Assembly: GCA_024762995.1 (NCBI GenBank)
Contig: JANTGI010000004.1
Coordinates: forward strand, 1-58,494
From: Saprospiraceae bacterium
GTDB lineage: Bacteria > Bacteroidota > Bacteroidia > Chitinophagales > Saprospiraceae
Direction of reading: 5' to 3'
Length of the DNA stretch: 58,494 nucleotides
The notes beneath the pieces are model-generated. The model worked only from the letters and a program-made list of their open reading frames with translations. It made no database searches and was not told where the DNA came from. Position numbers and translations under genes: made by a program. Positions 37,797 through 45,083 of the stretch are shown piece after piece (position 1 is the first letter of the stretch; each line of letters begins with the position of its first letter).

Positions 37797-38459
37797 ATGC
37801 AGAAGCTATTTTTTTTACTAGGGTTATTGGTTTTTGTCGGGTGTCAAAACGCTGAAAATGTAGCGGAAGAGAAGCCTGTTGAGACCCAATCTGTTGATGT
37901 TCGCCCTGATACTTTCCAATCTGTCACTTCTATGGAAGGTGCCCAAACCTATACTATTGATACATCTAAAAGTCGCATTGCGTGGCATTGTGAAAAGCAT
38001 AAAGGTCTAGTTGATTTAAAAGGTGGTCAAATTTTTGTCCGCAAGGACGCCCCCGTAGGAGCTTATGCCGAAGCGCTTACAAAATCTGCTCGGGACACCA
38101 GTATTACCTATAAATTAATGCAAGGGACCTTTAATAATGTCTTACAAACGGTCGATTTTTTTGATGGAGACCATTATCCTTTGTTCAAATTCAAGACAAC
38201 AGATATTCAAAAAAAGGACGATCAATATGCCGTCCATGGTGAAATAAGCATCCGAAATATCATCCGACCAATCCGGTTCGAGTTGACTTCTTTTCAGAAA
38301 AAAGACGACCATTTGTCCCTAGAAACGGCAGAAATCCCCATTAATCGGACTCTTTTTGGTATGGAACTAAATTCCAGATCCTTTCCTGAAAAGGCCAAAG
38401 ACTTTATTTTTAGCGATACTTTTTTTGTGAAAGTGGTTATTTGGGCGGGAAAAAAGTAA
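37797..38459 (+). CDS. YceI-like lipoprotein
   Basis: A 220-residue lipoprotein: MQKLFFLLGLLVFVGC has a lipobox with Cys16. After a short linker, the YceI-type lipocalin-like beta barrel (about 50-220) begins TYTIDTSKSRIAWHCEKHKG and includes FFDGDHYPLFKFKTTDIQ and IRPIRFELTSF. YceI proteins bind isoprenoid or amphipathic lipids in a barrel. This member has the Bacteroidota form, often annotated as a YceI family protein. It follows the TonB-dependent receptor by 160 bp on the same strand and may share its transcript. It lies just upstream of the nos island but has no clear link to it. Confidence 0.8.
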   Translation: MQKLFFLLGLLVFVGCQNAENVAEEKPVETQSVDVRPDTFQSVTSMEGAQTYTIDTSKSRIAWHCEKHKGLVDLKGGQIFVRKDAPVGAYAEALTKSARDTSITYKLMQGTFNNVLQTVDFFDGDHYPLFKFKTTDIQKKDDQYAVHGEISIRNIIRPIRFELTSFQKKDDHLSLETAEIPINRTLFGMELNSRSFPEKAKDFIFSDTFFVKVVIWAGKK

Positions 38460-38692
38460 ATGTTGAAATTTTTTAGCCGACCTACATCTTGCATACCCGT
38501 CTTCACCGGTGCTGATCCATTCAACTTATCTTTATAAATTACTGATATTCAATGTTCTCAGCTTAGCGATTTCGCTACTGAGTAAAGGCAAGATTCCATA
38601 CATAAAATACTAAAAAAAATTATCCTGTGACATGGTACGTTTTGATGTATAAGTAATTGATGGTGTGGTGCTTATACATGTAAATAGGTAGG

Positions 38693-38706
38693 GTGATATT
38701 TATCAT
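38693..38706. promoter_or_regulatory. FNR/CRP-family-like operator
   Basis: GTGATATTTATCAT has the TGAT-N4-ATCA core of FNR/CRP-type sites (consensus TTGAT-N4-ATCAA), differing from the consensus at the outermost base on each side. It is about 67 bp upstream of the putative -7 box of the NosZ operon. This is a sequence match only. Confidence 0.4.
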
Positions 38707-38772
38707 AATCTTCAGTGTTGAGTATCACTAGAAAAGGTGTAAAAACAGACAACATCTTATTGAATGTTTAAG

Positions 38773-38780
38773 TAACTTTG
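38773..38780 (+). promoter_or_regulatory. -7 promoter box TAACTTTG upstream of the NosZ pair
   Basis: TAACTTTG is an exact TAnnTTTG match, 89 bp before the first NosZ gene. A TTG lies 10 bp upstream instead of the usual 19, so the -33 element is unclear; activation by a regulator could compensate. Confidence 0.4.
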
Positions 38781-38869
38781 CGCAACTACACAAAAAAGGA
38801 CAATTTTGTCTCTTTTGTTTTCTTTCAAAAAGTTGTTTAGTTTTTCTAAATCTCTTAAAATTCAATCTT

Positions 38870-41047
38870 ATGTTTTCAAATGCAAAACGAATAAAGGCAA
38901 TACTAGCCATATTTGCCTTGGGCATTATGGCCCTTCCGCTCTCTGCGCAGCAAACACTTGCGGAAGTTAAAAGTGCGCGCGGATTAACGGATGCCGATGT
39001 GCTGGCGAGTGTAAAGACCTTTATGCCACGGGGTGGACGTGATGAGTACTTTGCGATAGTGGGTACAGGTAACTCCGGTACTATGATTGTGTATGGTATT
39101 CCATCCATGCGGATTTACAAGTATGTAGGTGTTTTTTCACCGGAACCATGGCAAGGCTATGGATTTGATGATGAAAGCTCTTTGATGTTAAAGAGGTCTT
39201 CATTGGATAATCGTATCAGTACTTATGGAGATATGCGTTTTCCCGCATTCTCAGAACAAGGTGGTAATTATAACGGCCACTTTGCTTTCTTCTCTGACGG
39301 AGCCAATTCTCGAATTGCTCTTTTTGGCTTGGATGATTTTGAAACCAAGCAAGTGCTCTCTAATCCGGTTTTGAAGAATATCTATCCTGAAGCTGCAGTG
39401 ACACCGAATACAGAGTATGTCATTCAGTCTAGTCAATATCCTGCCCCTTGGACAGATAAGGCAGGCGATGCTAAAAAATCAGGTGTGACATTCTGGAAAT
39501 TTGTAGAAGGTAAAGAAATTCACAAAAGTAGATTGATTAAAGAAGAATCATTTACGGTTGAGTTGCCTGCCTACGCATTGAGTTATTTTGATGCCGGTAA
39601 AGGTGCAGGAAAAGGTCTTGTGGCCGGTGTAGCAAAGAAAGATGGTAAATCTTTTGTCTATTTGTTGGATTATGACAAATTGGCGAAAGCCGGTAAAGCT
39701 AGAGTCAATGATTTTAATACAGTGACTTTTGCGGAAGCTCAAAATGCTAAAGCAGTGGCTTTGGTAGAAATGCCTGCTGACGTAAAAGCCGTTAAGACAA
39801 CCCCTGACGGAAAATATTTTATTGCTATTGCAGATAATGCTGTCGTTATTGATGCCGGTAAAGCCAAGGCTGCTTTAAACGGTGGTACGGTCGCTTTAGG
39901 TGATATTCAAAAAGGTACAGTAGCTTTAGGTAGCGGTGTCGTGGATGTTGCTTTTGATTACCGAAAAAATACTGCTTATGCTTCTGCCGGAAACGACAAG
40001 AAAATTGTTCGTTTTAATTATGAAGATTTGAAGACCAATCAATCTATTGATTTAAGTTTTGAGCCTGGTTACTTGATGACTCCACAAGGGATGTCTGCTT
40101 CGCCACACTCTAATTACTTGACTGTTGTAGATAAAGCGGGTGTTTACAAGAATTATCCTAATGTCGGACCGGTTAGACCTAGTTTTGTACACTTGATAGA
40201 CATATCTTCCGATAAAATGGCTGATATCTATACGATGAGTATGCCACAGGCCAATGTATATGGTCAAGCATCTGTATTGAGAACAACCATTAAACCTATT
40301 ATCAGATACCCGTTGGGTACAAATACTCGTTCTGGGGAGACATCCAGATATAAAACAGTCGCCGGACAAGAGAAAATCGAACGTGAAGGCAATCGGGTAC
40401 ACGTATTTGGTACGTTGATTCGTTCGCACATTACACCTGAAATTGTGAGAGTCAATCAGGGAGATGTCGTTACTTTCCACTTGACCAACTTGGAACGTGC
40501 GGAAGATGAAACTCACGGATTTACAGTAGATACTTATGGTGTACACGGTAGTTTTGAGCCGGGTAAAACAGCTTCTGTTACTTTTACTGCCGATAGAGCG
40601 GGTGCATTCCCATACTACTGTACAGAGTTCTGTTCTGCATTGCACTTGGAGATGGAAGGCATCTTGATGGTCAAGCCTAAAGGATATAAAGGTGGTGATA
40701 TAGCTGCTGAAGAGAAATTGACTCCGGAGCAATTGGCCGGTTATAAGAAAAACTATGAAGATAAGTTGGAAGTCATTGCACAGACCCAAGATGTTATCAA
40801 TGGAGTTGTTCAATATCTAAAAGACAATGATTTTGGTAAATATCCTTATGTAAAAGCTTTAGTGGATGATGCATTTGACCAATTAGGCAAAGGTGCTTCC
40901 GCAAAAGAGAAGCATGAGAAATATGCCAAAGAAGGGAAGTGGAAGCAAGCATTCTTGTGGGCTGAGCAATACTGGCAGTATCAAGTGAAGACTGCGGATG
41001 TAGGCTTGAGAGCGAAGAAGCTTTTGGATGAAAAAATCAACAAATAA
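38870..41047 (+). CDS. NosZ paralogue with intact CuA site and no CuZ ligands
   Basis: A 725-residue exported protein (Sec signal ending ALPLSAQ) homologous to nitrous oxide reductase over the beta-propeller and cupredoxin domains. The C-terminal cupredoxin keeps all CuA ligands: H549 in THGF, then C584, C588, H592 and M595 in YYCTEFCSALHLEM. The propeller has lost the CuZ ligands. The His-His pair is R123-F124 (GDMRFP, usually DxHHP), the NIHGG His is Y172 (NIYPE), and the loops that should read PHG, PLH, GHL and EPH read PADV, SGVV, PQG and QAN. A helical extension of about 120 residues follows the CuA domain. It should bind CuA but cannot build CuZ. It lies 25 bp upstream of the complementary gene, so the two are probably co-transcribed and form a heteromer. 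Confidence 0.85.
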   Translation: MFSNAKRIKAILAIFALGIMALPLSAQQTLAEVKSARGLTDADVLASVKTFMPRGGRDEYFAIVGTGNSGTMIVYGIPSMRIYKYVGVFSPEPWQGYGFDDESSLMLKRSSLDNRISTYGDMRFPAFSEQGGNYNGHFAFFSDGANSRIALFGLDDFETKQVLSNPVLKNIYPEAAVTPNTEYVIQSSQYPAPWTDKAGDAKKSGVTFWKFVEGKEIHKSRLIKEESFTVELPAYALSYFDAGKGAGKGLVAGVAKKDGKSFVYLLDYDKLAKAGKARVNDFNTVTFAEAQNAKAVALVEMPADVKAVKTTPDGKYFIAIADNAVVIDAGKAKAALNGGTVALGDIQKGTVALGSGVVDVAFDYRKNTAYASAGNDKKIVRFNYEDLKTNQSIDLSFEPGYLMTPQGMSASPHSNYLTVVDKAGVYKNYPNVGPVRPSFVHLIDISSDKMADIYTMSMPQANVYGQASVLRTTIKPIIRYPLGTNTRSGETSRYKTVAGQEKIEREGNRVHVFGTLIRSHITPEIVRVNQGDVVTFHLTNLERAEDETHGFTVDTYGVHGSFEPGKTASVTFTADRAGAFPYYCTEFCSALHLEMEGILMVKPKGYKGGDIAAEEKLTPEQLAGYKKNYEDKLEVIAQTQDVINGVVQYLKDNDFGKYPYVKALVDDAFDQLGKGASAKEKHEKYAKEGKWKQAFLWAEQYWQYQVKTADVGLRAKKLLDEKINK

Positions 41048-41072
41048 TTCAAACCATCAAAATAAAATTAAG

Positions 41073-43736
41073 ATGAAAAAAATGAAAAATATAATTTTGG
41101 GTCTTTCCCTGATCTTTTTTGCACTCGCTGTGGTAAGTTGCGGAAAAGGCGGTGATAAAGGTGGCTCCAAGACAGGAACTACGGAAGTTTCCGGTGCTCC
41201 ACGTGGAAATGAATCCTTTCAAGACGTAATCAAAAGACGTGGTTTGAATGAAGAAGATGTTTTGGCAGCAGCTAAAACATATACTCCTGATAACTTGTCC
41301 GATGAATATGTTACTTTAAACTCCGGTGGACAAGAAGGTAATACCATCATGTACACAGTGCCTTCGATGAGGATGATTAAATATGTACCGACTAATACTC
41401 GCCAACCGTATGCCGGTTTTGGGTATAGTGTAGAGACTGAAAAGTTGCTAAAGGATGGTTATATTGATGGTCAAGAAATCCTTTGGGGGGATACGCACCA
41501 CCCCGGATTTTCTGAAACGGATGGGGATTATAACAATAAATGGGCAGTGATTAATGATAAAGCTAATCCAAGAATCTATGTCTATGATTTGAAAGATTGG
41601 AGTGTGAAGCAAGTCGTGCAAGAGCCTATCTTCCGTAATATTCACGGTGGCGCTTTCTTTACGCCTAATTCGGAATACATCATGTCCGCAGCTCAATATC
41701 CGGCTCCTTTTGACCATAAGTATCACCCATTGACAGAAGCCAACTTTAAAAAGTACTGGCGTGGTGGTGTTTCTTATTGGAAGTTTGATAATGATAAAGG
41801 ACGTGTGAATGAAAAAGCATCTTTCTGCTTTGAATTTCCTCCTTACACACAGGATTTGTCAGATGCGGGTAAAAATGCATCTTATGGATATGGTTTTACC
41901 AATTCACTTTGTACGGAGATGTACTATGGTGGTATCGAAGACGGACGTCCTCCTTTTGAAGCCGGTTGTTCTTCCAGAGATGTTGATTATCTACATGTTA
42001 CGCTTTGGGCGAAAGCCGAAAAATTACTAAAGGCAGGTAAGATTCGTACCAAGATGGTTAATGGCATGAAGGTTATTCCAATTTCTGAATCTATCAAACA
42101 CGGTTTGGTCTATTTGATTCCTGAGCCAAAATCTCCACACGGGGTGGATGTAGATCCTACAGGTGATTATATTATTGTTGCCGGTAAATTAGACTCTCAT
42201 GCTTGGGTATATTCTTTCCCAAAAATCAAAGCAGCCATTGCTGCCGGTAAGTTTGAGCATGATGAGTTTGGATTGCCTGTTATTACATTGGAAGATGCTT
42301 TACACGGAAGTGTAGAAGTAGGTTTAGGTCCATTACACAACCAATATGACAAAGAGAAAGGTATTGTTTATACCTCTATTTATGTGGATTCCCGGATTAC
42401 TAAGTGGGATTATATTAATCTAAAAGTATTATCATTTGTGCCGTCTCACTATAATGTAGGTCACTTAGTGGCTGCATACGGAGATACAAAGCACCCACAT
42501 GGTAAGTATTTGATTTCTTTGAACAAGTTGTCTATTGACCGTTTTAATCCGGTTGGGCCATTGCACCCACAAAATCACCAGTTGATTGATATTTCCGGAA
42601 AACAACCGAAGGTGATTTATGATATGCCTTTACCAATGGGAGAGCCGCACTATACGGCTATGCTTAAAGTCAATGCATCTAATTCTATTGCCGCTTATCC
42701 GGTAGGTACGAACTCTGCGACCTTGACCAAATCACCTTATGCCACAACTACAGGTGGGGAAAAACGGGTGAACAAAGGCAATACCGTAGAGATTTTTGGT
42801 ACAATTGCTAATGGTCAAGTGAATCCGGCGAATATTGATGTAAATCAAGGTCAGAATGTTGTACTACACTTAACAAATGTAGGTCAATCCATGACGGATC
42901 ACTATGTTTATGAGATTGCGACTTATGATAAGATGTATCCATATAGTCCGGGAGAAACAGCGACTATTCAATTTAAGGCAGAAAAATCCGGTGCCTTCCC
43001 GATTCTTTTGGATGAGCAGAATAAGGCGGCGGACAGAAAGCTAGTAGGTTACCTTTCGGTGAAATTTAACCAAAAAGCTGAAAATGATAGAGTTTTGGCT
43101 TATACGGATCGGATTAATAAGGATAATGAAATGCAAGCATTTAAGCCTTCTGCTATTGAATTGGCTAACTTGTTGCCCGGTGAAAACGAATTCTTAAATC
43201 ATGGTTGTAATGCCTGTCATAAATTTGGACGTGACTTTAATGGTCCTGACTTATTGATGGTGGACAAACGTAGAGATGACAAGTGGTTGAAAGAATGGAT
43301 TATGAATCCGGCTTCTCACTTGAAAGATGCAGATATTGAAGCGATGCGTCAACGTTATAAACTAGCGATGCCTAATCAAAACGTAAGCAGTGAAAATGCT
43401 TCTAAGATTATTGCTTTCTTGAAAGCGAAGTCTAAGCAAGTGCAAAGCGAAGGTGGTGGAGCCGTCGCAACGACAGGTAATGAAGCCGGTCAAAAAGTCT
43501 ATAACGGAACTTGTGTTGCTTGTCATGGAACAGGTGTAACGGGTGCTCCGAAGTTTACTGAAAAAGATCGTTGGACTGCTATTAAAGGGCAAGGTTTAGA
43601 CACAGCGATAAAGCACGCAACAGAAGGCTTTACAGGTAAGCATGGTATGATGCCGGCTAAGGGTGGCAATGCGAAGTTGTCTGATGCAGATATTAAGGCT
43701 GCGGTACAGTATATGATTGAGCAAGGTACTAAATAA
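41073..43736 (+). CDS. nosZ: Nitrous oxide reductase, CuZ subunit without CuA, fused to diheme cytochrome c
   Basis: An 887-residue lipoprotein (ALAVVSC lipobox) of the clade II NosZ type. All seven CuZ histidines are present: H142-H143 (DTHHP), H191 (NIHGG), H356 (SPHG), H422 (PLHNQYD), H464 (VGHL) and H526 (GEPH). The cupredoxin domain is kept in length, but the CuA ligand positions are L646, N650, D654 and L657 instead of Cys, Cys, His and Met. One His in TDHY could match the remaining ligand with a one-residue shift. The C-terminus adds two cytochrome c domains with CNACH (C712/C715/H716) and CVACH (C814/C817/H818). An in-frame ATG at 41028 overlaps the upstream gene; 41073 is preferred because the signal peptide starts there. 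Confidence 0.92.
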   Translation: MKKMKNIILGLSLIFFALAVVSCGKGGDKGGSKTGTTEVSGAPRGNESFQDVIKRRGLNEEDVLAAAKTYTPDNLSDEYVTLNSGGQEGNTIMYTVPSMRMIKYVPTNTRQPYAGFGYSVETEKLLKDGYIDGQEILWGDTHHPGFSETDGDYNNKWAVINDKANPRIYVYDLKDWSVKQVVQEPIFRNIHGGAFFTPNSEYIMSAAQYPAPFDHKYHPLTEANFKKYWRGGVSYWKFDNDKGRVNEKASFCFEFPPYTQDLSDAGKNASYGYGFTNSLCTEMYYGGIEDGRPPFEAGCSSRDVDYLHVTLWAKAEKLLKAGKIRTKMVNGMKVIPISESIKHGLVYLIPEPKSPHGVDVDPTGDYIIVAGKLDSHAWVYSFPKIKAAIAAGKFEHDEFGLPVITLEDALHGSVEVGLGPLHNQYDKEKGIVYTSIYVDSRITKWDYINLKVLSFVPSHYNVGHLVAAYGDTKHPHGKYLISLNKLSIDRFNPVGPLHPQNHQLIDISGKQPKVIYDMPLPMGEPHYTAMLKVNASNSIAAYPVGTNSATLTKSPYATTTGGEKRVNKGNTVEIFGTIANGQVNPANIDVNQGQNVVLHLTNVGQSMTDHYVYEIATYDKMYPYSPGETATIQFKAEKSGAFPILLDEQNKAADRKLVGYLSVKFNQKAENDRVLAYTDRINKDNEMQAFKPSAIELANLLPGENEFLNHGCNACHKFGRDFNGPDLLMVDKRRDDKWLKEWIMNPASHLKDADIEAMRQRYKLAMPNQNVSSENASKIIAFLKAKSKQVQSEGGGAVATTGNEAGQKVYNGTCVACHGTGVTGAPKFTEKDRWTAIKGQGLDTAIKHATEGFTGKHGMMPAKGGNAKLSDADIKAAVQYMIEQGTK

Positions 43737-43740
43737 ATAA

Positions 43741-43830
43741 AGCTTCGGTACTTCGGTCTAACTGTTTAACGATACAACGGTGTCGCTCTTTCTTGATTTT
43801 GTGAATTTGGTTAAAGGTTAAGGGTTAAAG
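43741..43830. repeat. Octamer array and dispersed element, copy C (after nosZ)
   Basis: TTCGGTACTTCGGTCTAACT, then CAACGGTGTCGCTC, CTTGATTTTGTGAATTTGG and TTAAAGGTTAAGGG, align with copy B after thrA (27861). It starts just after the nosZ stop. Confidence 0.65.
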
Positions 43831-43996
43831 GGTTACAAATTTTGGCTTGTGTCTATTTCCTTAATATTGGAACTTTGTTAGATTATAGAAGGTTAGAATT
43901 TTTAGGTAAGCTGTAATAAGCTTTTTACGACTATAATTCAAAAACCACGGGGGACGCCGAAACTTAAATAAGTACTGTGATATAACATTGAATTTT

Positions 43997-44035
43997 ACAA
44001 GCATGGAGTACTCGTACTTCATGCTTGTTTTTAAC
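43997..44035 (+). terminator. Intrinsic terminator between nosZ and nosB
   Basis: ACAAGCATGGAGTA (43997-44010) and TACTTCATGCTTGT (44015-44028) pair fully with one G-U around loop CTCG, followed by TTTTTAA. This would end the NosZ-pair transcript ahead of nosB. Confidence 0.75.
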
Positions 44036-44139
44036 TCGAATTTTGGTCTCTACTAGAAAGCAAGATTCGAAGACAAAAGGGGCATAAGCCCGCCCCAAAG
44101 ACCAAAAAGGGTAAATTAGTCTAAAAAAAGAAATCGAAA
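44036..44139. other. Leader region of nosB
   Basis: About 100 bp containing a purine-rich stretch and the repeat-like words CGCCCCAAAGACCAAAAAGG, which resemble the CAAAGACC repeats before nosF. A separate promoter for nosB is expected here, but I found no clear TAnnTTTG box. Confidence 0.3.
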
Positions 44140-44940
44140 ATGGACTCAAAATCAAACAAAGCTGCACTCCTTTACAAGGTATTTGGAGTCATCGGATTAG
44201 GCTTGTTAATTGCTACTTTCTTCTTGCCTACTTGGTGGGTCGCACTACAGAGCCGACAATATCCCAAAGCCATGTATCCCAAAGGAATACGTATCGAATT
44301 TAAATTTGACGGCGTCTATAATGGGTGTGAAGGTGTAAAAGAAAGGGACGAAATTACCACTAATGAAGGGGCAGAATGCCTAGCCGAAATGAATGCCATT
44401 AATCACTATATTGGCATGTATCCGATTGTCCATGGTGCTAATACTGATAAGACGCGCCCATATCCTGAGTATTATGTTTTTAATACTAAAAAAGACGCTA
44501 ATGGGGAAGATGTTATTTCCACAGAGACGGGTAAGGCTATCGAAATTGATGTAACGCCCAAATACCTAAAATTCTTGGACGGGGTGTTAAGAAATTCTAA
44601 GTATGTATTTATTTTGTTTGCATTGTCATTGATTGTTTTTATTGCCACACCGAAGAAGGTCAATGGTTTTTTCGCCTGGTTACCGGCTTTAGTACCTTTT
44701 TATTTCCTAGGCCTATTTGGTTATTCCATGTATTGGTATGGTCACCATTTAGGGCTACATGGTGGTGGTGCTTTTAATGGAATTAAGCCATTTATGCCGA
44801 CAATCTTTGGAGAAGGAAAAGTGGCGCAATTTGCAACCGTGTCCTATCCTTATATTGGTTTTGGAACGGCAGTTTTGACTTTTATCACCATTATGCTTGC
44901 GCTATTATTGAAGAAAAAGGCCATTAGGGATTCTAAATAA
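44140..44940 (+). CDS. nosB: NosB-like membrane protein of the clade II nos cluster
   Basis: A 266-residue inner-membrane protein with four predicted helices: one N-terminal (VIGLGLLIATFFLPTWWVAL) and three C-terminal (YVFILFALSLIVFIATP, FFAWLPALVPFYFLGLFGY and TAVLTFITIMLALLLKK). The large loop between them (about 35-150) contains conserved MYP/YPIVHG and NHYIGMYPI motifs and probably faces the periplasm. This matches NosB of clade II (Sec-type) nos clusters, where it follows nosZ. NosB is needed for a functional cluster but its exact role is unresolved. Its place before nosD supports the call. It lacks cofactor motifs. Confidence 0.85.
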   Translation: MDSKSNKAALLYKVFGVIGLGLLIATFFLPTWWVALQSRQYPKAMYPKGIRIEFKFDGVYNGCEGVKERDEITTNEGAECLAEMNAINHYIGMYPIVHGANTDKTRPYPEYYVFNTKKDANGEDVISTETGKAIEIDVTPKYLKFLDGVLRNSKYVFILFALSLIVFIATPKKVNGFFAWLPALVPFYFLGLFGYSMYWYGHHLGLHGGGAFNGIKPFMPTIFGEGKVAQFATVSYPYIGFGTAVLTFITIMLALLLKKKAIRDSK

Positions 44941-45083
44941 TCCGCTATGTCTTTTTAATGATTCATACGAACTACCGTTTTCGCCGCAAGGCTGTGTGAA
45001 AGAGTATTGCCTGTACAAACCAAAGAATAAGCGAGAATATTTTGTTTGACAAATTACTCCGGTGTCTGCATAATTTTAAAAAC

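Larger units (their letters stand above)
38460..38869. other. Regulatory stretch upstream of the nos island
   Basis: A 410-bp gap without a gene. It contains an FNR/CRP-like palindrome (38693-38706) and a TAnnTTTG box (38773-38780). No RNA gene is recognised. Confidence 0.5.

Noticed and set aside
40052-40813. A 253-codon open frame antisense to the first NosZ gene
   Set aside because: It overlaps a well-supported gene on the other strand, and the translation has no family features.
38870-43736. That the two NosZ genes are one gene broken by a frameshift or assembly error
   Set aside because: Each protein has its own signal peptide, complete propeller and complete cupredoxin-length domain, and the losses are site-specific replacements, not truncations.
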